Both the position numbers and the translations under genes were made by a program. A stretch of 50,998 bases of DNA from an uncultured Oscillospiraceae bacterium (lineage in GTDB: Bacteria > Bacillota > Clostridia > Oscillospirales > Oscillospiraceae): the NCBI GenBank assembly GCA_934655875.1, contig CAKUHB010000018.1:1-50998 (forward strand), given 5' to 3'. The notes under the pieces are model-generated. The model was not told the DNA's origin, did no database searches, and saw only the letters and a program-made list of their open reading frames with translations. Below, piece by piece: positions 8,701 to 16,157 of the stretch. Within the stretch, counting starts at the first letter, position 1. Each line of letters begins with the position of its first letter.

Positions 8701-9321
8701 TTACTTAAAGAACCCGGCCTTGACAGTCTCGAAGATCTCGTCTGCCATCTTGCCGTATTTGTCCAGCATGCCGAGACATTTCGCGTTCATTTCTTCCGCG
8801 ACCGTCCGGTTCTGGAGCGTCTTGGTGTTGATGAAAACATTGAGGGAAGCTGCCTGCAAAGCAGACTTCACGATGGCTGCGCCGCAGCCCGCGTCGGAGA
8901 CGGCAAGGCGGGAACCCTTGGCCGCAAACACAGAGATGGCTTCGATCGCTTCGCAGCACAGCTCCATAATGTGCATCGGAACCTGGCAGGCAATGATTGT
9001 GGCCTTTTCCAGCGTTTCGGCTCTCGTGGGGTCGTCCTTCGGAATGCCATACGCCTTTGCCAGCGGCACAAAGCCCTCTGCATCGGCGGGCACCTGATCG
9101 AGAAGCTCATTCTGCAGCTTGTCGCACTTGGCCTTCAGGGCGATGATCTCTTCCTCGACATCGGCGTATTTCTTCTTGCCGACGGTGAGCGAGCCGACCA
9201 TGTTGCCGAGCGCCGTGCCGAGCGCAGCGACTAGCGCGGAAGCGCCGCCGCCGCCGGGTGCGGGCTCAGAGGACGCGAGGACAGTAACGAACTCGCGGCA
9301 GGATTTTGTCGTATAATCCAT
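8701..9321 (-). CDS. fchA: Methenyl-THF cyclohydrolase FchA (cyclodeaminase family)
   Basis: The 206-residue protein belongs to the formiminotransferase-cyclodeaminase family, whose stand-alone clostridial members hydrolyse methenyl-THF to formyl-THF. The N-terminal APGGGGASALVAALGTALGNMV segment, here in residues about 21-42, is the family hallmark, and the length is normal for FchA. It is placed between fhs and folD in the order of the methyl-branch reactions. AAGGAG lies upstream of the ATG. Given the substitutions in FolD, this is probably the cell's functional cyclohydrolase for the pathway; that link is inference. Confidence 0.93.
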   Translation of the reverse strand: MDYTTKSCREFVTVLASSEPAPGGGGASALVAALGTALGNMVGSLTVGKKKYADVEEEIIALKAKCDKLQNELLDQVPADAEGFVPLAKAYGIPKDDPTRAETLEKATIIACQVPMHIMELCCEAIEAISVFAAKGSRLAVSDAGCGAAIVKSALQAASLNVFINTKTLQNRTVAEEMNAKCLGMLDKYGKMADEIFETVKAGFFK

Positions 9322-9345
9322 GATAACTCCTTATTCTTTCAGAAA

Positions 9346-9373
9346 GGCAGGCGGCGGGGAACCGCCGCCTGCC
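9346..9373 (-). terminator. GC-rich hairpin between fhs and fchA (terminator or attenuator)
   Basis: A 12-bp perfect stem (GGCAGGCGGCGG / CCGCCGCCTGCC) with a 4-nt loop stands about 25 nt before the fchA start. On the - strand only three T follow, so it may slow or process the transcript rather than end it fully. Confidence 0.5.
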
Positions 9374-9395
9374 CGTAAATCATGTTCACTTGGGG

Positions 9396-9490
9396 CCCCG
9401 CAAAGCACGGCTTTGTGGGGAGATTCAAAACAGGGCGTCAGGATAAGAACCTTGCCTGCAAGGTCTCGTTCCGAAAGACCTGATTTTGAA
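9396..9490 (-). other. Structured intergenic element downstream of fhs
   Basis: Two further foldable parts lie between fhs and the fchA-proximal hairpin. CCCCGCAAAGC at 9396-9406 pairs with GCTTTGTGGGG at 9410-9420. A GATTCAAAACAGG arm near 9422-9434 pairs imperfectly with CCTGATTTTGAATC, which reaches into the fhs stop at about 9492, enclosing a smaller GGTCT/AGACC hairpin. No known riboswitch consensus was recognised. Confidence 0.45.
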
Positions 9491-11302
9491 TCAGAACAGT
9501 CCGGAAACCTTGCCGGTCTCGGTGTCGACGTCGATACGGCGGTAAGCCGGGTTCGCGGCGGTACCGGGCATCATGGAGATCGTGCCGGCCATCGGGCAGA
9601 GGAACTTCGCGCCGCCGTACTCCAGGATGTCGCGGATGGCGAGACGCCAGCCGGTCGGAACGCCCTTCTTGGTCGGGTCGTCGGACAGGGACAGGTGGGT
9701 CTTGACCATCATGGTGCAGTAATCCTTGTACTTCGGGTCGGACTCGAAGCGCTCGGCCTTCTGCACGGCCAGCGGTGCCCAGTCGACGCCGTCCGCGCCG
9801 TAGACGTTCTTCGCAATCAGCTCAACGCGCTGACGCAGCGGCATGTCGAGGTCGTACAGGAACTTGATCTTGACCGGCTCCTCGCAGGCTTCGACAACGG
9901 CCTTAGCCAGCTCGATGGCGCCTTCGCCGCCATAACGCCAGTGGTTCGACTCCGCGCAGCGGACGCCGTGCTCCTTGCAGAGCTTCTTCAGGAGGGCGAT
10001 TTCTGCGTCGGTGTCGGTGTAGAAGCGGTTGATGCAGACGACCGGGTTGATGCCGGACATCTTGATGGTGTTCACGTGATGGAACAGGTTGCAGGTGCCC
10101 TTTTCCAGAAGCTCGAGGTTCTCCTCGGTGTATTCCTTCGGCAGGGGTGCGCCCGGGGTGACCTTCGGGCCGCCGCCGTGCATCTTGAGCGCGCGGACGG
10201 TCGCGACCAGAACGGAGACGTTCGGGGTCAGGCCGGACAGACGGGTCTTGACGTTCCAGAACTTCTCAAAGCCGATGTCGGCAGCGAAGCCGGACTCGGT
10301 AACATGATAGTCGAACAGCTTCAGCGCCAGACGGTCCGCGATAACGGAGGACTGGCCGATGGCGATGTTGGCGAACGGGCCGGCGTGAACGAGAACCGGC
10401 TGATGCTCGACGGAGTAGCACATGGTGGGGTTGATGGTGTTGCGCATCCACGCGGTCATGGCGCCGGCAACCTCGAGATCCTCGCAGGTGACGGGCTCGC
10501 CGCTGCGGGAGTACGCGACAACGATCTTGCCGATACGCTCACGCAGATCCTTGAGGTCGCGTGCGACAGCGAGGATGGCCATCAGCTCGGAGCCGACGGC
10601 GATGCCGAACTTGGACTCCATCATGTAGCCGTCCAGACGGCCGCCGATGCCGATGATGATGTTGCGCAGGCCCTGCGCGCAGAAGTCCATGACCCAGCCC
10701 ATCTCAATGCGCTTCGGGTCGATGTCGAGACGCTTGAGTCCCTTCTTGGCCAGCCATTCGTCGTTGTTGTTGCGCTCGTGCTGCATACGCGCGTTCAGGG
10801 CGACCATCGCCAGGTTATGCGCGTTCATAATATCGTTGATATCGCCGGTCAGGCCGAGGGAGAACTCGGTCATCGGCATCAGCAGGGCGTTGCCGCCGCC
10901 TGCTGCGGTGCCCTTGACGTTCATGGTCGGACCACCGGAGGGCTGACGCAGTGCGCCGCCGACATTCAGACCCAGCTTGCCGAGACCTTCAATCAGGCCC
11001 AGGGAAACGGTGGACTTGCCTTCGCCGAACGGGGTCGGGGTAATGGCGGTGACTTCGATGAACTTGCCGTCGGGCTTATCCTTCAGGCGGTTCATGACCT
11101 TGATGAAGTCGATCTTCGGGGTCTTACCGTAGGGGATGATCTCCTCGGGCAGCAGACCGAGCTTTTCACGGAAATAGTCGACGGGGGGCAGATTCTTCTC
11201 TGCTTCCTCAGCGATCTGCCAGTCCTTGTAGACCGTCGGGTCGAGCGTGACGCGGCCGGTCTTCGGGTCTACGTACTTGCCATCCTTAAATTCGATTGCC
11301 AT
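9491..11302 (-). CDS. fhs: Formate-tetrahydrofolate ligase (formyl-THF synthetase)
   Basis: This 603-residue enzyme makes 10-formyl-THF from formate, THF and ATP, the entry to the methyl branch of the Wood-Ljungdahl pathway. The nucleotide-binding loop TPTPFGEGKS is at residues 88-97, followed by GGALRQPSGGPTMNVKG-like substrate-binding sequence. It is somewhat longer than the 556-560 residues of the classic clostridial enzymes. The ATG has a strong upstream AAGGAGG. It heads the fhs-fchA-folD unit with a good promoter 130 bp upstream and is followed by a structured 169-nt gap before fchA. Confidence 0.97.
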   Translation of the reverse strand: MAIEFKDGKYVDPKTGRVTLDPTVYKDWQIAEEAEKNLPPVDYFREKLGLLPEEIIPYGKTPKIDFIKVMNRLKDKPDGKFIEVTAITPTPFGEGKSTVSLGLIEGLGKLGLNVGGALRQPSGGPTMNVKGTAAGGGNALLMPMTEFSLGLTGDINDIMNAHNLAMVALNARMQHERNNNDEWLAKKGLKRLDIDPKRIEMGWVMDFCAQGLRNIIIGIGGRLDGYMMESKFGIAVGSELMAILAVARDLKDLRERIGKIVVAYSRSGEPVTCEDLEVAGAMTAWMRNTINPTMCYSVEHQPVLVHAGPFANIAIGQSSVIADRLALKLFDYHVTESGFAADIGFEKFWNVKTRLSGLTPNVSVLVATVRALKMHGGGPKVTPGAPLPKEYTEENLELLEKGTCNLFHHVNTIKMSGINPVVCINRFYTDTDAEIALLKKLCKEHGVRCAESNHWRYGGEGAIELAKAVVEACEEPVKIKFLYDLDMPLRQRVELIAKNVYGADGVDWAPLAVQKAERFESDPKYKDYCTMMVKTHLSLSDDPTKKGVPTGWRLAIRDILEYGGAKFLCPMAGTISMMPGTAANPAYRRIDVDTETGKVSGLF

Positions 11303-11434
11303 ATAATGTATCCTCCTTGCAGGCTTGGGGCCTTAACTATCCCGTCGCCTGGTATTTTCGGCGCTGTGCAGATCCATCGCTGCAGCGTCCAACGCCATGA
11401 TCGTAATCGATATTGTTTTATCGGTTACAGTGAA
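11303..11434 (-). promoter_or_regulatory. Long untranslated leader of fhs
   Basis: From the predicted start near 11428 the leader is about 126 nt. It contains a small CGATA/TATCG hairpin close to its 5' end and a GGCG...CGCC pairing further in. It does not match the tetrahydrofolate riboswitch consensus that I know, so no riboswitch is claimed. Confidence 0.35.
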
Positions 11435-11463
11435 AGTTTACCACGCCGAATCTGGGTTGTCAA
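11435..11463 (-). promoter_or_regulatory. Sigma-A promoter for fhs
   Basis: Read on the - strand, TTGACA (11458-11463) and TAAACT (11435-11440) are separated by 17 bp. The rest of the gap up to 11611 is AT-rich and shows no gene. Confidence 0.75.
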
Positions 11464-11611
11464 CATGCCGGGGGCGCAAATCGGTCAAAGAGCAGCAGAA
11501 AATTGTATGAAATTCATATGTTAAAATTGTCATATTTGCCATCTTAACAATAATATACTCGAACCGTTGATGCTGACATATCAAAAATGATATAAATTAG
11601 TGGGAAAAAGC

Positions 11612-11646
11612 ATAAAAAGAACGGGGTATGCACCGGCATACCCCGT
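11612..11646 (-). terminator. Rho-independent terminator after the trigger-factor-like gene
   Basis: An 11-bp perfect stem (ACGGGGTATGC / GCATACCCCGT) with a 4-nt loop is followed on the - strand by a T-rich run. It separates the RACo operon from fhs. Confidence 0.88.
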
Positions 11647-11660
11647 CAATCTGCTGAAAT

Positions 11661-12602
11661 TCAGTTCTCCAGCGCCGCACTTTCGCGGATCAGCTTGGTG
11701 ACCTTGGCCAGAAGAATGCTGTATTCCACAGCCTTTGCAAATTCGTCATCGTAGTACGGCTGCAGCTCCTGCATGCTCATGTGGTTGGCCCTGCAGATCT
11801 CGCTCAGCGCCTGCGCGACATCCTCTTCCTGCGCGTGCAGATCCTCGGCTTCTGCCACTCTGCGGACCAGCTCCTTGATACGCACGGCTTCTTCCGCACC
11901 GGGACGGGCATCCGCGCGCATCTGCTCAAGCGTGGAGTTGGAGAATTTGCAGTAGTCCTCCAGCGTCAGATTCCGCTGCGCCAGCTGTGCGGACATGGTG
12001 TCCAGCTGCTCCTCGATCGCCTTGCTGACCGCTTCCGCGTCGGGCGTAAAGTCCATCGTGGCGGCAGCCTGCCGAAGCAGACGGTCGCGCAGCTCCAGCT
12101 CCGCGCGCTCGGCGTAATAGCCCTCGAGACTCTGCCGCATTCTTTCGCGCATCTGTGCCATATTTTCGCATTCGCCGACTTCTTTGGCGAACGTATCGTC
12201 CAGCTCATACGGGGCGACGGTGCGGATCTCGTGGATATGGCAGCGGAACTCGGCGTCCTTGCCGGCCAGCTCCGGCGCGTGGTAGGCGACCGGGAACGTC
12301 ACGTGGACGCTCACGTCGTCGCCGGGATTCTTGCCCACGAGCTGCTCTTCAAAGCCGGGAATAAACGTGCCGCTGCCGAGCACGAGCGTCTGCTTCTGCG
12401 CCGTGCCGCCTGCAAACTGCTTGCCATCGGCAAATCCGGCGTAGTCGAGCACCAGCTCGTCGCCGTTCTGCGACGGACGGTCAAGCACGGGCGTGCGCCG
12501 CTGGCTCTGCTGCTGCAGCCGCGTCAACTGGCGGTCGATCTCTTCTTCTGTGACATCCACGTGCTCCAGCCGGGCGCGCAGACCGCGATATTGAAATTCC
12601 AT
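11661..12602 (-). CDS. Trigger-factor-like chaperone lacking the ribosome-binding domain
   Basis: The 313-residue product aligns with trigger factor from just before the FKBP-type prolyl isomerase domain to the end. Residues about 38-125 carry the isomerase core (GDELVLDYAGFADG, then LVLGSGTFIPGFEEQL and VTFPVAYHAPELAGK), and the rest is the helical substrate-cradling part. The N-terminal ribosome-binding domain of about 110 residues, with its GFRxGxxP loop, is absent; genuine trigger factor is about 430 residues. GGGAG lies upstream of the ATG. It is the last gene of a unit with DUF3786 and the corrinoid reactivase, which suggests a post-ribosomal folding or assembly role, perhaps for CFeSP; this is inference. 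Confidence 0.85.
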   Translation of the reverse strand: MEFQYRGLRARLEHVDVTEEEIDRQLTRLQQQSQRRTPVLDRPSQNGDELVLDYAGFADGKQFAGGTAQKQTLVLGSGTFIPGFEEQLVGKNPGDDVSVHVTFPVAYHAPELAGKDAEFRCHIHEIRTVAPYELDDTFAKEVGECENMAQMRERMRQSLEGYYAERAELELRDRLLRQAAATMDFTPDAEAVSKAIEEQLDTMSAQLAQRNLTLEDYCKFSNSTLEQMRADARPGAEEAVRIKELVRRVAEAEDLHAQEEDVAQALSEICRANHMSMQELQPYYDDEFAKAVEYSILLAKVTKLIRESAALEN

Positions 12603-12628
12603 GCTGTTTCTCCCTATCTATTGATTGA

Positions 12629-13243
12629 TCACATTGCCGCCTTGATCGCGGAAATGAGGATATCCCCGGCGACAACGCGATCCTCGGCGGCAAAGCCGGT
12701 CTCGAAATTGTCCGAGTACAGAACCTGACTGCTGGGCGGGAACTCCTCGTCCCCGGCGTAGACCATAATCTGCATCCGGTAGCCGCCCAGAACGTCAAAC
12801 TGGAAGCCCGCGTCGCCGTGGCCGATGGGCATAGCGCCCAGCTTTTCACACGCCGCGCGGAACTTCTCCACCCGCGTGCCGAATGTGAACGCCGCGCGCG
12901 TCAGAACGCGGCCGGTATACGGCCCGATGTACATTTCGCCCCACGGCATTTCACGGAAGGTCTTATATCCGGCGGACGGCGCCGCCGCGCGGCCCTCGAT
13001 CAGAAACCGCAGCAGAAACGTCTGGCAGGGCAGATTTTTAAGCGCGAACGCATTCTCGACCTGCGACGTAATGGCGTACTCCGGCCACGCGATCTGATAG
13101 GGAACGCCCAGCAGCGTCACGGTGAACCGGCCATCCGCAAACGGCACGCCGCAGCGACCGGCGGCTTCCGCCGGATCGATGGCCGCGAATTTCTCCGCAT
13201 AGTGGGCAAACGGGACTTCTTCTTTGTTGTTCTGTACCTGCAT
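12629..13243 (-). CDS. DUF3786 domain protein
   Basis: This 204-residue soluble protein matches my recollection of the DUF3786 family, found largely in organisms with acetyl-CoA synthase or other corrinoid systems; its biochemical function is unknown. Notable conserved-looking segments are LGVPYQIAWPEY and a central PWGEMYIGPYTGRVL. No cysteine cluster or nucleotide loop is visible. The ribosome-binding AGGAG overlaps the last codons of the upstream reactivase gene, so translation is probably coupled. The trigger-factor-like gene starts 26 nt downstream. Confidence 0.82.
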   Translation of the reverse strand: MQVQNNKEEVPFAHYAEKFAAIDPAEAAGRCGVPFADGRFTVTLLGVPYQIAWPEYAITSQVENAFALKNLPCQTFLLRFLIEGRAAAPSAGYKTFREMPWGEMYIGPYTGRVLTRAAFTFGTRVEKFRAACEKLGAMPIGHGDAGFQFDVLGGYRMQIMVYAGDEEFPPSSQVLYSDNFETGFAAEDRVVAGDILISAIKAAM

Positions 13244-13250
13244 ACTTTAT

Positions 13251-15182
13251 TTACTCCTGAATGCTCGACGGGAACAGCTCCCGGTTGGTGTGCGGCAGGA
13301 AACAGGCCGCGACAAATTCATCCATGTATCTGGGGTTCGTGGAAAGCTCCATATAGGTCATGTTGGAGGCCAGCTCGTCTACCTTATTGACGGCGCTGTC
13401 GCTGCGCGCCATGGCGTACGCGCCCGAGAGGGACGTGTTGCCGAGATACTCAAACAGGTCCCGGTCGATATCCGGCAGCATGCCGATGCGCACGGCATTC
13501 TCCATATTGATGCCGGAGCCAATGCCGCCCGCGACATACACGTGCGACAGGACGCTCACGTCCATATCCAGACTGGAGAGCATGATGTTGATGGCCGAGA
13601 AGATGGCCGCCTTCGCGCGGATGAACGAGTCGATATCGACCTCGGTAATGGAGATCTCGCGGCCCGTCTCGGATTCCGCCGCGGTGGCGAGGATATAGCG
13701 GCCCATACCGTGCTCGTCGTGGGCGACGCGCCTGCCCTCGCGGACAAACTGGCCCTTGGACGAGATGATGGAGGTGCGGTACAGCTCCGCAATGATATCG
13801 ATGATGCCGGAGCCGCAGATGCCGACCGGCTTCTGCCCCGCGGGGCCGACGATGCCGAGCGTCGGCTCCATGGTGTCCTTGTCGATGACGACGGATTCCA
13901 CTGCGCCGTCGGTCGCGCGCATGCCGCAGGAGATATCGCCGCCCTCAAAGGCCGGGCCGGCCGAGCAGGCGCAGGACATCATGAAATCGCGGTTGCCGAA
14001 GACCAGCTCGCCGTTGGTGCCGAGGTCAATGAAGAGCGAGAACTCGTCCTTGTCCCAGATCAGGCTCGTGAACGCGCCCGCAGTGATATCGCCGCCGACA
14101 TACGAGCCGATGTTCGGCGCCAGCAGGATCTCCGCGTCCGGGTTGGCCGGGAAGCCGAGATCCTTGGCCGTCATGCCGCGCCACTGGAAGAACGTCGGGA
14201 TATACGGCTCCATGCGCACGGGGTTGGCGTCCACGCCGAGGAGCAGATGGTTCATTGTCGTGTTGGACGCGATGCAGACGCGGAAGATGCGGGACACGGG
14301 GATCCCGGCCGATTTGCACATCGCGGCCACGAGCGGCAGGAGCGTTTCCTTCAGGATCGCGTCCTGCAAACGCTTGGCGCCGCCGGGCTTCTGCTGCTCG
14401 ACGATGCGGTTGATGACGTCCGCGCCGTAGCGGATCTGGCCGTTGCCGGCGGACGCCTTGGCCGTGAGCGTGCCGGTTGCAAGATCCATCAGAACGCCGG
14501 TGACGGTCGTGGTGCCGATGTCGATGGCGCAGCCATAGACGGGCGCGTCCTGCTTTTCCGTGACGTCCAGAATGGTCAGCACGCCGTCGGTCAGCGTGCC
14601 GGTGATGAGAACGGTGAAGTTTGCTTCGCGCAGCGTCTTCGCGAGCTTTTTGACCGTATGATAGGTGAGCTTTACGTCCGTACAGCCGTCGAACGCGTCC
14701 TGCGCGAAGCGCGCGAGACGCTCGGTGTCGGGCATGGTGTCGTCGAGCGTCGGCTCGTCGAGCGTGAGGACGGCCTGCACAAAGTCATTTGCAAAGTCGA
14801 CGCCGGCGGCCTGCACATCCGCTTGCAGCTGATTGAAGATCGCGATCTCCTCACCGGAGGACAGATCCGCTGTCTTCATCCGGCTCTGGTAGGCGGAAGC
14901 GATGTCCGGAACCATGACGGTGATGTCGCCTGCGGGCTTCGTCGCGCAGCCGAGCCGCCAGCCGGCGGCATATTCCTCGTCGGAGATGTGGCCGGTCTGC
15001 ATGCCGGTGACCTCGCCGGAGACGAGCTTCACGCGGCACTTGCCGCAGGAGCCGTTGCCGTTGCAGGGCGCGTCGATGGCGACGTTGGCCGACTTTGCGG
15101 CTTCGAGAATGGTGCTGCCGGGTGCGGCAGAGAATTTGACCTCCTGCGCGCCGTTTTCAAATTGGAAGGTGATTACGTACAT
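13251..15182 (-). CDS. Reductive activator of corrinoid proteins (RACo-type, 2Fe-2S plus DUF4445 ATPase)
   Basis: The 643-residue protein has an N-terminal 2Fe-2S domain (C40, C46, C49 and C79 in a CX5CX2C...C pattern), a linker region and a C-terminal ASKHA-type ATPase (DUF4445) with DIGTTTVTG, DLGTNGEL and CGSGIIDII segments. Such proteins use ATP to drive electrons onto inactive cob(II)alamin, here presumably that of CFeSP. The ATG at 15182 has GGAAAGGA upstream; an in-frame start 28 codons earlier has no such support. It is the first gene of the operon with DUF3786 and the trigger-factor-like gene. The homologue in Moorella and Carboxydothermus is called AcsV or RACo. Confidence 0.92.
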   Translation of the reverse strand: MYVITFQFENGAQEVKFSAAPGSTILEAAKSANVAIDAPCNGNGSCGKCRVKLVSGEVTGMQTGHISDEEYAAGWRLGCATKPAGDITVMVPDIASAYQSRMKTADLSSGEEIAIFNQLQADVQAAGVDFANDFVQAVLTLDEPTLDDTMPDTERLARFAQDAFDGCTDVKLTYHTVKKLAKTLREANFTVLITGTLTDGVLTILDVTEKQDAPVYGCAIDIGTTTVTGVLMDLATGTLTAKASAGNGQIRYGADVINRIVEQQKPGGAKRLQDAILKETLLPLVAAMCKSAGIPVSRIFRVCIASNTTMNHLLLGVDANPVRMEPYIPTFFQWRGMTAKDLGFPANPDAEILLAPNIGSYVGGDITAGAFTSLIWDKDEFSLFIDLGTNGELVFGNRDFMMSCACSAGPAFEGGDISCGMRATDGAVESVVIDKDTMEPTLGIVGPAGQKPVGICGSGIIDIIAELYRTSIISSKGQFVREGRRVAHDEHGMGRYILATAAESETGREISITEVDIDSFIRAKAAIFSAINIMLSSLDMDVSVLSHVYVAGGIGSGINMENAVRIGMLPDIDRDLFEYLGNTSLSGAYAMARSDSAVNKVDELASNMTYMELSTNPRYMDEFVAACFLPHTNRELFPSSIQE

Positions 15183-15276
15183 GTGAGCTGATCCTTTCCT
15201 GTGAATTGCTGCACCGCCGCCGGCGGAATACGCGGAAGAGCATTCCGCCGCCCCCTGCGGGGTCATAGCTGCCTAT

Positions 15277-15306
15277 ACTATATAACAAGTCCGGCTCCGG
15301 GGTCAA
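15277..15306 (-). promoter_or_regulatory. Promoter of the RACo operon
   Basis: On the - strand TTGACC (15301-15306) and TATAGT (15277-15282) are 18 bp apart. It lies in the short gap after the mocA-like gene. Confidence 0.65.
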
Positions 15307-15333
15307 GCCCGGAAGCCGGATTGCTTTGGATAT

Positions 15334-15927
15334 TTACGCCTGTCCGCGTAGGATCTCGAGTGCCTGCTTCGTGTCGCAGTCAAAAAGCTCGTGCTCGTCC
15401 GTCTCGACGAGCCGCAGCACATCCTCGTGCCGCCGGATGACGGACGAGCCGCCGCGGTCGCCCTCGAGCGCGCACAGCTCCGGGAAAAAGCGCGCGGGAA
15501 ACAGGCACGGATTGCCGCGATGACCGCCGTGCGCCGCGCTTATGATGCACGCCGGTTCGGCGCGCCACGCGTCCGCGAGCCGCCGCACGGTGTTCGCGCG
15601 CAGAAGCGGCTGGTCGGAGACCATATAAAGGATCGCGTCACAGCGCTCCATTGCCTGCGTCCCAAGGCGGATCGTGCGGCTGATGCCGTCCTCCGGGCGG
15701 TCATTCAGAATGGCACAAAAACCGGCCTGCTCCGCTTCCCGCAGAAGCTCCGGATACTGCGAAACGACGGTGACGCAGGTAAAGACGCCCGCGGGGATCG
15801 CGTCCAGCGCGAGCGAAAACAGGCTCTTTCCGGCAAAGCTGGCTGCCAGCTTGTTCGAGCCAAAGCGGGACGCATTGCCGGCCGCCATAACGAGACAGCC
15901 GATGGAACAGACAGTGGGATCAGACAT
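15334..15927 (-). CDS. mocA: MocA-like molybdenum cofactor nucleotidyltransferase
   Basis: This 197-residue protein is a MobA/MocA-family nucleotidyltransferase. The signature CLVMAAGNASRFGSNKL at residues 11-27 matches the LAAGxSxRxGxxK nucleotide-binding motif, and DQPLLRANTVRRL corresponds to the acceptor-site DxP region. MocA adds CMP to molybdopterin to make the cytosine dinucleotide used by xanthine dehydrogenases, which fits its place divergent from xdhABC. The ATG at 15927 was chosen for its GAAAGGAG site; the frame stays open 17 codons further. A GTP-using MobA function cannot be excluded by sequence alone. Confidence 0.85.
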   Translation of the reverse strand: MSDPTVCSIGCLVMAAGNASRFGSNKLAASFAGKSLFSLALDAIPAGVFTCVTVVSQYPELLREAEQAGFCAILNDRPEDGISRTIRLGTQAMERCDAILYMVSDQPLLRANTVRRLADAWRAEPACIISAAHGGHRGNPCLFPARFFPELCALEGDRGGSSVIRRHEDVLRLVETDEHELFDCDTKQALEILRGQA

Positions 15928-15949
15928 AGCGACGCTCCTTTCTTCGATC

Positions 15950-15978
15950 AGTATAGCTATTTTGCCAAAAATGCGCAA
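15950..15978 (-). promoter_or_regulatory. Promoter of mocA
   Basis: On the - strand TTGCGC (15973-15978) and TATACT (15950-15955) are separated by 17 bp. Confidence 0.6.
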
Positions 15979-15991
15979 GGTTCATGCCGGA

Positions 15992-16010
15992 TTTTCGACA
16001 GTCGCGAAAA
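15992..16010. promoter_or_regulatory. Candidate operator between mocA and xdhA
   Basis: TTTTCG and CGAAAA form a perfect 6-bp inverted repeat around 7 bp, located between the two divergent promoters. A shared regulator site is possible; no regulator gene is adjacent. Confidence 0.3.
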
Positions 16011-16045
16011 AAGTCGTTATTCATAAAGTAAGATAATGAATTTGC

Positions 16046-16074
16046 TTTCTCTCCAAAACCCGATATGCTACAAT
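16046..16074 (+). promoter_or_regulatory. Promoter of xdhABC
   Basis: TACAAT at 16069-16074 has a TG one base upstream (extended -10) and a weak TTTCTC -35 at 16046-16051, 17 bp away. The leader of about 80 nt contains a GC-rich hairpin near 16104-16124. Confidence 0.5.
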
Positions 16075-16157
16075 AAAAACAATCAAAAAGGACAACCGCC
16101 GGGAGCTGCGCCGCAGCGCGCAGCCCGCCGCGGACAAGCAAAAATGGAGGTATCCGA

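Noticed and set aside
11303..11434. Tetrahydrofolate riboswitch upstream of fhs
   Set aside because: The leader does not show the conserved core of the THF riboswitch that I know.
11661..12602. Annotation as the ordinary trigger factor gene tig
   Set aside because: The ribosome-binding domain and its GFRxGxxP loop are absent, and the start has a good ribosome-binding site, so it is not a 5' truncation within the window.
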